Assembly: GCA_905235605.1 (NCBI GenBank) | Contig: CAJOMF010000008.1 | Span: 1-42,850 of the forward strand | Direction: 5' to 3' | Length of the DNA stretch: 42,850 bases | Source of the DNA: an uncultured bacterium | GTDB lineage: Bacteria > UBP6 > UBA1177 | In this document: piece by piece, positions 23,876 through 31,539 of the stretch | Layout of the letters: each line of letters starts with the position of its first letter | How positions within the stretch are numbered: the stretch's first letter is position 1 | Position numbers and translations under genes: made by a program | The notes under the pieces: model-generated | Database searches by the model: none | What the model was told of the DNA's origin: nothing | The model's input: the letters and a program-made list of their open reading frames with translations, nothing else

Positions 23876-24413
23876 GTTTTTTCCATTTTTGTTTCTTCTT
23901 GTTTTTCTGCCGGTTTCCTGTGCTTCTACGGACAAAGTCCAAGATCAAAATCAGACACAGCCTGAAGAACAGGCTGGATCAGAGCCACAGCCGGTTGAAC
24001 TGAAAAAGAAAAAATCGCTTGCAGATGATATAATCGTTCGCGACATTTATTCAAAAGAAGAGTACCCTTTAAGCAAAATTGCACAGAAAAGCATTGTTTT
24101 TATTGAACTTTCAGCATCTTGGTGCAAGGCTTGCCCCGAAATGAAGGAGACAACGGCTAAACTTGTTTCCTATTTCGGAAACCGCGTGTTTTTCATCCGC
24201 CTTTACCTCGAAAACGATATTCAGGAAGACAGGGAATACGGCGGAATTATTCCGGAAATGGCAGTCGTTGCATCGCCTGTTGAACTTTCGCTTGAAAAGA
24301 CGGACGTTATGCCGCGGGTCGTTGTTTTGAGCAATTCGGCAAGTGAAGTCACAGCCGATATCACCGGTGCTTATCCGAGTCTCTATTATTACGGATTGCT
24401 TTCAGAACTCTGA
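23865..24413 (+). CDS. Thioredoxin-like lipoprotein
   Basis: Begins inside the end of the Dickkopf-like lipoprotein gene (11-base overlap). The signal ends in LPVSC (Cys19), followed by a Gln/Glu-rich spacer (about 23-45) and a thioredoxin fold with ELSASWCKACPEMKE, giving redox Cys87 and Cys90, and a probable cis-Pro in DVMPRVVVLS. A membrane-anchored CxxC protein outside the cytoplasm could reduce or isomerise disulfides, like DsbD-C or TlpA-type proteins. The CKAC pair is not diagnostic for direction. The neighbouring Cys-rich lipoprotein is the obvious candidate client, which is inference. It converges on era with no spacer between the stop codons. Confidence 0.85.
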   Translation: MKIKFFPFLFLLVFLPVSCASTDKVQDQNQTQPEEQAGSEPQPVELKKKKSLADDIIVRDIYSKEEYPLSKIAQKSIVFIELSASWCKACPEMKETTAKLVSYFGNRVFFIRLYLENDIQEDREYGGIIPEMAVVASPVELSLEKTDVMPRVVVLSNSASEVTADITGAYPSLYYYGLLSEL

Positions 24414-25346
24414 TTATCTGTCGAAATCCTTTTCGAATCCTACTTTCTGCAGAAGTCTCTCTTTGTCAAACCACTTTTCTTCGACTCTGACAAAAAGTTT
24501 CAGTCCGACCTGACAGCCGTAAAGTTCTTCTATATCACGCCTTGCTGCTGAGCCGATTTTTTCCAAAGTCGCTCCTCTTTTGCCGAGAACGATCCCTTTC
24601 TGGCTGTCTCTTGCAACGTGGATCGTCGCGTCAACGAGCAGGATGTCCTTAGTTCTGTGGTCACGCATCCTTTCGACCGTTACGACGACGGAGTAGGGAA
24701 GTTCCTGCGAAAGTTCAAGGAAAAGTTTTTCGCGTATAATTTCGGAAACTAGAAAGTTGTCTTCCTGATCGGTGTACATATCTTCGGGAAAAAGCTGCGG
24801 ACCGGGTTTGCAGAACTGTTTCAGCGTGTTTACGAGCTCTTCCGTTCCGGTTCCGTTTTTCGCCGAAATTGCACACGCTGCGGCGAAGTTGAAGTGCTTT
24901 TTGTAAACGGCGATCGTGTCGTCAACGCGCATCGGTTTTACTGCATCGATCTTGTTTGCAACGAGGATCACCGGAGTTTTAGGCGGAAGATTTTTGAGGA
25001 TATGAGCTTCTTCTTCTCCGATCCCCTTTTCAGGGTGCTGAGTCGAAACATCGACGAAAAATATAGTGAAATCGGAGTCTTGAGCGGCCGAAAAACTGTA
25101 TTTGTTCATCCAGTTGTTGAGAAGTTTGCCGAAATCGGTCGAAGTTATTCCCGGAGTATCGGTAAAAATTATCTGGGTATCCGGAGCGTTGTAGATCCCG
25201 CGGATCTTATTTCTCGTTGTCTGAGCTTTCGGAGTTACGATCGATATTTTAGACTGAACGATCGTATTGAGAAAAGTCGATTTTCCGGAGTTCGGAACGC
25301 CTATGATCGCCGCGAATCCCGAATATTTAAGTTCATTACCCAACAT
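24414..25346 (-). CDS. era: GTPase Era, ribosome small-subunit assembly
   Basis: A 310-residue protein with all Era landmarks: G1 GVPNSGKS (residues 16-23), switch region AQTTRNKIRG, G3 FTDTPG, G4 ANKID, G5 SAKNGTG, then a C-terminal KH domain with HVARDSQKGIVLGKRGATLEKIG that binds the 3' end of 16S rRNA. In the family it is an essential 30S maturation checkpoint at the membrane. The start lies within the 3' end of ansA (11-base overlap), so the two genes are cotranscribed. Confidence 0.97.
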   Translation of the reverse strand: MLGNELKYSGFAAIIGVPNSGKSTFLNTIVQSKISIVTPKAQTTRNKIRGIYNAPDTQIIFTDTPGITSTDFGKLLNNWMNKYSFSAAQDSDFTIFFVDVSTQHPEKGIGEEEAHILKNLPPKTPVILVANKIDAVKPMRVDDTIAVYKKHFNFAAACAISAKNGTGTEELVNTLKQFCKPGPQLFPEDMYTDQEDNFLVSEIIREKLFLELSQELPYSVVVTVERMRDHRTKDILLVDATIHVARDSQKGIVLGKRGATLEKIGSAARRDIEELYGCQVGLKLFVRVEEKWFDKERLLQKVGFEKDFDR

Positions 25347-26355
25347 TTTCGTTTTCCTTTTCGCCTGCGCAGTTTTTCATCATGAATTTTTTGATTTCAT
25401 TGATGTCGGAGTATCTGCCTAAAGCGACCATCATTTTGACCAGAGTTGCCTCACGCGTCATATCGACTGCGCTGATAAGCCCGTAGAATTCGGCTTTTGA
25501 AGCAACGTCGTAAAGCCTGAGATTGACTTTCCCGATCGGTGACTGGCTGCATACCGCGATAGGAACGCAGTTTTCTGCGGCATCTTTGAAAAGTTCCTCA
25601 AGGCCGGGGTTGTCGCTCGGGATGTTGCCGCTTCCGTAAGCCTCGATGACGATCCCTTTGACTTTTTTGTTTTTTACCATGACAGAAAACGACGAAAAGT
25701 CGATTCCCGGAAAGAACGGGATGATGACTACCTGCTCCATGAGGCGTGTATCTATCTCGAATTTTTCAGTCGGTTTCGGCAGAAAACGGTGTTTTTTGCT
25801 TTCCATGCCGATCCCGAGCTTTATCAAGGCGTTATAGTTCGGGCTGTAGAATGCGTCGAAATCCCATGCGTCCTTCTTTTTTGCCCTGTTTCCTCTGAAA
25901 ACCGTGTGGTTGAAAAGGAGAACGACTTCATTGAGGTCGCTGTTTATCGCGACTTCCATTGCATCGACCAGGTTCATGAAAGCGTCACTTCTGCGGTCGA
26001 TAAGAGGCAGCTGGGCGCCCGTCATTACGACCGGTTTACCGAGATTTTTCAGCATGAAAGAGAGCGCAGAGGCGGTGTAGGCCATCGTGTCTGTGCCGTG
26101 GATCACGACAAAACCGTCATAAAGATCGTAGTTTTCCGCGATATGCTGCGCGATTTTCGCCCAATGCAGCGGTCTGAAAAGCGAAGAATCGAGATTGCAG
26201 AGCTGATGCTGCGTTATTTCAGCATCAAAAAGCGGTTTTATCCTCTCGGAAATGTAGTCAAGCGCGTAATTTCCAGGTGTCAGCAGCCCTTTTTCGTTGG
26301 ATTCCATAACGAAAGTGCCGCCGGTGTGAATTAAAAGTATCTTTTTTTGTGTCAT
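25336..26355 (-). CDS. ansA: Type I L-asparaginase (cytoplasmic)
   Basis: 339 residues, the usual AnsA length, with no signal peptide. The first active-site motif is HTGGTFVM, with nucleophile Thr14; the second is VIHGTDTMAYTA with Thr88-Asp89. Further family blocks are GKPVVMTGAQLPL, RSDAFMNL and GIVIEAYGSGNIP. It hydrolyses L-asparagine to aspartate and ammonia. The Shine-Dalgarno sequence is exceptionally long (AAAGGAGGGGG). Pairing with era in an overlapping operon is unusual; era more often follows rnc. Confidence 0.95.
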   Translation of the reverse strand: MTQKKILLIHTGGTFVMESNEKGLLTPGNYALDYISERIKPLFDAEITQHQLCNLDSSLFRPLHWAKIAQHIAENYDLYDGFVVIHGTDTMAYTASALSFMLKNLGKPVVMTGAQLPLIDRRSDAFMNLVDAMEVAINSDLNEVVLLFNHTVFRGNRAKKKDAWDFDAFYSPNYNALIKLGIGMESKKHRFLPKPTEKFEIDTRLMEQVVIIPFFPGIDFSSFSVMVKNKKVKGIVIEAYGSGNIPSDNPGLEELFKDAAENCVPIAVCSQSPIGKVNLRLYDVASKAEFYGLISAVDMTREATLVKMMVALGRYSDINEIKKFMMKNCAGEKENENVG

Positions 26356-26379
26356 AGCCCCCTCCTTTGCTGAAAGGGG

Positions 26380-26407
26380 AATTTATATAATATTTTTTTT
26401 ATTGCAA
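26380..26407 (-). promoter_or_regulatory. Predicted ansA-era promoter
   Basis: On the minus strand TTGCAA (26407-26402), 16 bases, TAAATT (26385-26380). The transcript would start close to a CCTTT...AAAGG hairpin (26364-26377) whose 3' arm is part of the ansA Shine-Dalgarno sequence. Confidence 0.4.
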
Positions 26408-26482
26408 CATCTTCATGCAAAAATCCTTTTTTTAAAGATGTTTTTAAATATACTCTTCCGTCATTTTGTTTTAGAGGTTCTT

Positions 26483-27082
26483 ATGGAAAGTAAAAAAACT
26501 TTGGCGCTTTTCGATTTTGATAAAACTGTTACCGACAGGGATTCCTTTTTACCGTTTCTTGTTTTTTCTTTCGGCTGGTTCAAAACAATACTGCTTCTTT
26601 CCTTTCTTTTTCCGCAGGCTTTGATCTGCATTGCCGGTTTTATGTCGCGTAAAAAGTTCAAGGAGATGATTTTCAGACGCACGATAAAAGGGTGGACAAA
26701 AGATAAATTCCGTGATGTCGCTCTCGATTTTTACCGGAAAAAAATGAGAAACTGGGTGAGAAAAACGGCTGCCGGCGAGATAAAAAAACATCTTGAAAAC
26801 GGAGCTGATGTTTCGCTTGTTTCGGCTTCTCCTGAGGACTGGCTGTGGCCTTTCACCGAGGAATACGGAATCAACCTGATCGGGACCCGCCTTGAGATAA
26901 AGGACGGCGTCTACACCGGAAACATCGCCGGTGCCAACTGCCGCAAAGCGGAGAAGGTTAGGAGAGTTAAAGAAGTCTACAACATTGAAGAGTATTCTGA
27001 TATTTATGCCTACGGCGATTCAACAGGCGATAAAGAGATGCTGGAGATGTCAAATCATCCCAAATTCAGAACTTTCGATTAG
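26483..27082 (+). CDS. HAD-superfamily subfamily IB phosphatase
   Basis: ATG at 26483 follows GAGG and places the catalytic motif near the N-terminus as expected. Motif I is DFDKTVTDRDSF (nucleophile Asp and acid/base Asp), a membrane-like helical cap region follows (FKTILLLSFLFPQALICIAG), motif II is LVSASPEDW and motif IV is YGDSTGDKEML. This layout is shared with PSP-like HAD-IB phosphatases (SerB-related, including proteins acting on phospholipid head groups). The substrate cannot be named. The stop codon overlaps that of the convergent HD-GYP-like gene. Confidence 0.85.
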   Translation: MESKKTLALFDFDKTVTDRDSFLPFLVFSFGWFKTILLLSFLFPQALICIAGFMSRKKFKEMIFRRTIKGWTKDKFRDVALDFYRKKMRNWVRKTAAGEIKKHLENGADVSLVSASPEDWLWPFTEEYGINLIGTRLEIKDGVYTGNIAGANCRKAEKVRRVKEVYNIEEYSDIYAYGDSTGDKEMLEMSNHPKFRTFD

Positions 27083-28740
27083 ATTTTTTTCCTGATTTCG
27101 TCTGCAATTTTTCTTGTCATATCGACAGGGTGGTAATTTGCGAAAATTCCCGAAACTTTGAGCGCATTCGCTGCGATAGTCGTGTTTTTGTCGACCGAAT
27201 ACTGCGAAAAGAAATAGAAAGGAATTTCCGAAATCTCTTTTTTGTGCTTGATTGCGGCTAACAGGCGGAGCGGAGTGATCGCTGTGTCTGTCATGTCGAT
27301 GTCGCAGAGGATGAAGCCGAGGTGATCTTTTTCTTCCTTGATTATCTGGGCAGCTTTTTCTATGGTTTTAGCTTTGGTAACTTCTATATTTACACGGCTG
27401 AATTTGTCTGCTATGTCATCCAGATCGAATTTTTTCTGAGAAATGACGATAGCGTTGATTTTTTTCAGTGAAGAATCGGTTGACGATATCTGCTGCGTCT
27501 GTTCAAGCGCATTTATCAGCCTGTCGCTGAAGAACATCGTCTCTTTAAGCTGCTGCAGCGCGTCTTTCGGCGAAATCCCGGAAATTCTCGTCATAAAATC
27601 GTAAGTGTTTGCAAGAAGGATAATGAGCGAACCGACAGGGATCTCGTTCAGTTTGAGACCTTTGGGAAAACCCTGACCATTGTATGTTTCATACATGTTT
27701 TCAAGGCAGTTGAGTGCAAGCTTCGAAAGCTGTACATCGGCGAAAAGTTTTGTCGCTATCTGCGAATAAGTTTTCATCTTTTCGGTATTTGTCTGGCTTT
27801 TGATATCGAGAGCAGTGAGGTGAAGTTTTTTGCCGACATCGTGAAGGTATGCTGCGATCGTGAGGTCGTAGAGCTCTACTTCGGAAAGGTGTATCGCTTC
27901 ACCGATCTCTTTGCAGATGATCGCGACTCTCTGCGAGTGGGCGAAAAACGCGTCTCCGTGAGCTGCGACATCGAGAAGATTCGAGAATATGCGGAGAAGT
28001 TCGATGAGCTGGTTTCCCTGTTCACGGACCCAGCTTGGCATGCTGCTCATCATCGAAGTGGTTACAGCCGTAACATCGAATTTTTTGTCGGAAAGTTCCG
28101 CCTGATTTACGATCATCGAGAATGTTTCGCGCTTTTCCTGACGAAGTTTGTCTTCGTCCATCGTTGCGATATCCTGGATCCTGTTTGCCATTTCGATGTC
28201 GTTGGGATTGTCAAGCGAGATGATCGTTTCATTGGCAAACATATTCTGGTTTACCGAAACGGAATTCCTGACAAGCCTGTCGAAAGCAGTGATATCGTTT
28301 TTATACTGCTTCATAATGAGTGCTTTTATGACGTTTGAAGTCGCAACGACCGGAACGACAGACTGAACGCCGTTGAGGAGTATCTTCAGCTCGTCAAAAA
28401 GGACTATGTTCTGCGGTTCGTAGGTGAGAAGGGTTAGGCGGTAGTTGTTTATGCTGTACTTCAACGGGAAAATGGTTTTGTCAAGAGCCATTTTCAGAGG
28501 AATAATGTCGGAAGGATTCATTACCGCCATTTTTTCAAGTTTTTCACTCGTTATATACTGAACATTGAACTGCTTCGAGAGGTATTGCAAGAGCTCTGTT
28601 TCAGGTATCTTCCCGAGTTTGAGAAGGATTTCACCGAGATATGTAGGATGATTTTTCTGAAAAGAAAGGGCTAAAGAAATATCTGATTCTAAAATGAGAC
28701 CTTTTTCTAAAAAGTATTCTCCGACTTTTACGCCAGTCAT
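27079..28740 (-). CDS. MshEN - degenerate HD-GYP - receiver-like fusion protein
   Basis: Residues about 1-145 form a T2SSE_N/MshEN domain (GEYFLEKGLILESDISLAL, LGEILLKLGKIPETELLQYL), the part of GspE/PilB ATPases that binds cyclic-di-GMP in MshE. Residues about 240-390 are HD-GYP-like: H268 (HSQRVA), His300-Asp301 (AAYLHDVGKK) and a changed GYP loop NGQGFPKGL (354-362). The middle metal-ligand His is replaced (Tyr325 region) and the HHE motif is absent (LENMYETY), so phosphodiesterase activity is doubtful. Residues about 425-553 look like a degenerate receiver (FILCDIDMTDTAITPLRLLAAIKH). No ATPase domain is present. I infer a c-di-GMP-responsive signalling protein, perhaps acting on type IV pili or gliding machinery. 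It has its own promoter downstream of nagZ. Confidence 0.8.
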   Translation of the reverse strand: MTGVKVGEYFLEKGLILESDISLALSFQKNHPTYLGEILLKLGKIPETELLQYLSKQFNVQYITSEKLEKMAVMNPSDIIPLKMALDKTIFPLKYSINNYRLTLLTYEPQNIVLFDELKILLNGVQSVVPVVATSNVIKALIMKQYKNDITAFDRLVRNSVSVNQNMFANETIISLDNPNDIEMANRIQDIATMDEDKLRQEKRETFSMIVNQAELSDKKFDVTAVTTSMMSSMPSWVREQGNQLIELLRIFSNLLDVAAHGDAFFAHSQRVAIICKEIGEAIHLSEVELYDLTIAAYLHDVGKKLHLTALDIKSQTNTEKMKTYSQIATKLFADVQLSKLALNCLENMYETYNGQGFPKGLKLNEIPVGSLIILLANTYDFMTRISGISPKDALQQLKETMFFSDRLINALEQTQQISSTDSSLKKINAIVISQKKFDLDDIADKFSRVNIEVTKAKTIEKAAQIIKEEKDHLGFILCDIDMTDTAITPLRLLAAIKHKKEISEIPFYFFSQYSVDKNTTIAANALKVSGIFANYHPVDMTRKIADEIRKKI

Positions 28741-28786
28741 TGCGGAACTCCTTAATCAAAAAAACTACTTTCAAAAAAGACGCGGT

Positions 28787-28814
28787 ATTATACTTAATAA
28801 AAAAATAAAATCAA
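28787..28814 (-). promoter_or_regulatory. Predicted promoter for the MshEN/HD-GYP gene
   Basis: On the minus strand TTGATT (28814-28809), 16 bases, consensus TATAAT (28792-28787), followed by ACCGCGTC and six T. Confidence 0.6.
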
Positions 28815-28825
28815 GTTGGTTCGTT

Positions 28826-29740
28826 TTATTTAGTTTCGAGGAATTTTACAGCCGCTTCGTGCATTTCCAGAATCGCCTCCTCTTTGCCGGAGCAGATGAG
28901 AAGTTTGTCGGTGCCGCTTCTGAAAAAAAGTTCCGTTTTTTCTTTTGCGGAGAATCTGTCGAGTGCGTGCATTTCGATATCGTCGGTCATGGAAATTCCG
29001 GCAAAACCTAGGTCTTTGCGCAGGATTTTGTCCCATTCAGGCGAAAGGGAAGCCGGAAGCTGGCTGATCTCAGGCAGAAGCAGGTGCGCTTTCATTACGA
29101 AACCCGCCGCATTAGCGAGTTTTCTGTATGGAACGAGATCTTCTCTGAAAAGGTCATCGAAAGGCTTGCTGATGAGCGGAAGTTCCGAGTGCGAGTCTAT
29201 GACGGTCGTTCCGTGTCCCGGAAAGTGCTTTATCACCGGAAAAACGCCGGCTTCCTGCATTTTTCTGATGTATATTGCTGCAAATTCGACGACTGTCTCG
29301 GGATCTTCGCCGAAAGAGCGGTCTCCGACGATCGAGTTGTCTTCTCCGCTTCTGAGATCGACATTCGGCGCCATGTTCATGTTTATCCCGATCTCGTTCA
29401 GTTTTTGAGCGAGGATACCGGTTTTTTCTGCCGCCTCTTTGCCGTAAGTCACGAGTTCTTTCATCGAAGGAAGCGAATAATCATCTTTAGGCAGCCTGCG
29501 GACTCTTCCGCCTTCCTCGTCAATCGAATGAAACTCGATAGATTCGCAGAATTTCGTTGATTTGATGAGGCTCTGCAGTGATCCGCAGCTCTCGACATTC
29601 CTTTTGAAGTAGATGATCCCGCATGGAGAAACTTCGCGCAGCATCGATATTTCGCCTTTTGTAAGCGTTGTGCCGGAAAGAGAGACGATGAGACGCTCTC
29701 CCGCTTCCTTTTTCAACCTTTCAAGTTTAGGTGACGTCAT
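28826..29740 (-). CDS. nagZ: Beta-N-acetylhexosaminidase, glycoside hydrolase family 3 (NagZ)
   Basis: ATG at 29740 has AGGAGTG upstream and yields 304 residues, fitting single-domain NagZ. Family motifs are present: SIDEEGGRVRRL, the GH3 signature KHFPGHGTTVIDSHSELP (including the Asp-His acid/base dyad) and the nucleophile Asp in SMTDDIEM. NagZ removes GlcNAc from anhydromuropeptides during peptidoglycan recycling in the cytoplasm; no signal peptide is visible. It is divergent from coaX. Confidence 0.92.
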   Translation of the reverse strand: MTSPKLERLKKEAGERLIVSLSGTTLTKGEISMLREVSPCGIIYFKRNVESCGSLQSLIKSTKFCESIEFHSIDEEGGRVRRLPKDDYSLPSMKELVTYGKEAAEKTGILAQKLNEIGINMNMAPNVDLRSGEDNSIVGDRSFGEDPETVVEFAAIYIRKMQEAGVFPVIKHFPGHGTTVIDSHSELPLISKPFDDLFREDLVPYRKLANAAGFVMKAHLLLPEISQLPASLSPEWDKILRKDLGFAGISMTDDIEMHALDRFSAKEKTELFFRSGTDKLLICSGKEEAILEMHEAAVKFLETK

Positions 29741-29770
29741 TTTTTCACTCCTGAAAACAATTTCCGGCGG

Positions 29771-29798
29771 AATATAGCCGAAAGGATTTTTCCTGCAA
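29771..29798 (-). promoter_or_regulatory. Predicted nagZ promoter
   Basis: On the minus strand TTGCAG (29798-29793), 16 bases, TATATT (29776-29771), followed directly by CCGCCGG. Confidence 0.4.
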
Positions 29799-29811
29799 AT
29801 TTTAACTTGAT

Positions 29812-29839
29812 TTGACAATATTTCTTTATTTTCTAAAGT
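29812..29839 (+). promoter_or_regulatory. Predicted coaX promoter
   Basis: TTGACA (29812-29817), 16 bases, TAAAGT (29834-29839), then TCTCCG and TTTTGTGTTTTT before the GGAGGA of coaX. Confidence 0.55.
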
Positions 29840-29867
29840 TCTCCGTTTTGTGTTTTTGGAGGAAACG

Positions 29868-30632
29868 ATGATTTTTATAGTCGATATCGGCAACAGCAAC
29901 ACGGTCGTCGGAATTTACAAAGGGGAAGATCTTATCAAAAGATGGAGGATCTCGACCGACAGGACTCTCACGGTCGATGACATTGCGGCGAAACTTTCCG
30001 CACTCATGATGTTCGACAAAATCGATACGAAGGATATTTCACAGTGCATAATCAGTTCGGTCGTTCCGACATGGAACCATGCGTGGGAGCGTTTTTCGAT
30101 CGAGTTTCTGAACATGAAACCGCTTTTTTTGAGATATAATACTAAGTGCGGTATTTCATTGGATATTTCCAATCCGTCTGAAATCGGTGCGGACAGGATC
30201 GCAAACTCGGTTGCGGCGGCGGCAGTCTATCCGCAGGGTTCTTTCATCATCGATTCCGGAACCGCGATAACGCTCGATATCGTTACTCCTGACAAAAAAT
30301 ATATCGGAGGCGCAATCATGCCGGGTATCATGATTTCGATGGAGGCTATGTCGCTGCGAACTGCGAAACTGCCGCGTTTCGAGCTTGACAGACCGCTTCA
30401 CGCCATCGGAAAGTCGACTCTGGAAGGGCTTACGAGCGGTGTTTTCTACGGTTTTGTCGGAATGGTCGACCGCGTCATCGAAGAGTCTCTGAAGGAAGTC
30501 GATTTTGAACCGAAAATAATCGCAACGGGCGGACTTGCCGGAGCAATAGCGTCGGCTTCAAACTATATCAGCGAATTCGACCGTGATCTTACACTGAAAG
30601 GTCTTAAAATTATCGCAGATTTAAACAGATAA
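29868..30632 (+). CDS. coaX: Type III pantothenate kinase
   Basis: ATG at 29868 is chosen because GGAGGA lies five bases before it and the phosphate-binding motif FIVDIGNSNTVVG then starts at residue 3. ASKHA-fold motifs follow: GADRIANSVAA, FIIDSGTAITLDIV (phosphate 2 region), YIGGAIMPGI and IIATGGLAGAI (adenosine region). 254 residues is the usual CoaX length. It catalyses the first step of coenzyme A synthesis and, as a type III enzyme, is not inhibited by CoA. Its stop codon abuts that of the convergent pyrD. Confidence 0.96.
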   Translation: MIFIVDIGNSNTVVGIYKGEDLIKRWRISTDRTLTVDDIAAKLSALMMFDKIDTKDISQCIISSVVPTWNHAWERFSIEFLNMKPLFLRYNTKCGISLDISNPSEIGADRIANSVAAAAVYPQGSFIIDSGTAITLDIVTPDKKYIGGAIMPGIMISMEAMSLRTAKLPRFELDRPLHAIGKSTLEGLTSGVFYGFVGMVDRVIEESLKEVDFEPKIIATGGLAGAIASASNYISEFDRDLTLKGLKIIADLNR

Positions 30633-31538
30633 CTATTCTTTTACAGATCCTATGAGCTGATCGATATTTTCCTTTCTTTTTTCGAGATATTCTTCAAGTT
30701 TTTCGGCACATTCGCCCGCGATCGCCGGATTTACGAAGTTGTAAGCGCCGATTTGTACCGCTTTCGCGCCGACGATGAGGAAATCGAGAACATCTTCAAA
30801 TGACGAAATCCCACCGATCCCGATAACCGGGATCTTCACTGTTTTTGCCGTCTGCCATACCATTCTGAGAGCAACGGGTTTTATCGCCGGGCCGCTCAAA
30901 CCGCCGATTTTGTTGCCCAGAATGAAAGTTCTTTTTTCGCGGTTTATAGCAGTTCCGATCAAAGTGTTGATCAGCGATACCGCGTCCGCGTCGCCTGCTT
31001 CCGCAGCAAGTGCAGTCTGCGTTATGTCGGTCACGTTGGGCGAAAGTTTGACTATTACAGGTTTATCCGTTGCAGCTTTTACGGCTTTGGTAAGTCTTTG
31101 AATTATTTCAGGATTTGCGCCGAAAGCCGAGCCTCCCGATTTTACGTTGGGGCAGGAGAGGTTCATTTCGAACGCATCGATCCTCTCTTCTTTCGACAAA
31201 ATTTCAGTGAGACGGACAAAATCTTCTTCTGAAGAGGCGTAAAGGTTGACGATTATCGCGCACTTGAGGTCTCTTATCTTCGGCATTATTTCGTTCAGAA
31301 AGTGCTTCGAGCCGCAGTTTTCAAGTCCGATCGAATTGAGCATCCCCGAAGCGGTCTCGACAATTCTAGGACTCGGATTTCCCGCTCTCGGTTCTATCGA
31401 GATACCTTTCGTGCAGAATCCGCCGATCTTGTTCAGATCGAAAAAGTCTGTAAATTCAATGCCGTAGCCGAAAGTGCCGGAAGCTGTAAGGATGGGATTT
31501 TTGAGTTTGAGTTTTCCGATATTTACTGAAAGATCCAT
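30633..31538 (-). CDS. pyrD: Dihydroorotate dehydrogenase, class 1 (1B-type catalytic subunit)
   Basis: ATG at 31538 follows GGAG with six bases spacing. Motifs for the FMN-dependent class 1 enzyme: NPILTASGTFGYG, KGISIEPRAGNP, MLNSIGLEN, catalytic Cys in EMNLSCPNVKSGG and FMN phosphate region GIGGISSFEDVLDFL. Length (301) fits the PyrDB subunit, which normally pairs with PyrK; no pyrK lies in this window. It converts dihydroorotate to orotate in pyrimidine synthesis. It is the last gene of an operon with a glycosyltransferase and wecB, starting one base after the wecB stop. Confidence 0.93.
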   Translation of the reverse strand: MDLSVNIGKLKLKNPILTASGTFGYGIEFTDFFDLNKIGGFCTKGISIEPRAGNPSPRIVETASGMLNSIGLENCGSKHFLNEIMPKIRDLKCAIIVNLYASSEEDFVRLTEILSKEERIDAFEMNLSCPNVKSGGSAFGANPEIIQRLTKAVKAATDKPVIVKLSPNVTDITQTALAAEAGDADAVSLINTLIGTAINREKRTFILGNKIGGLSGPAIKPVALRMVWQTAKTVKIPVIGIGGISSFEDVLDFLIVGAKAVQIGAYNFVNPAIAGECAEKLEEYLEKRKENIDQLIGSVKE

Positions 31539-31539
31539 A

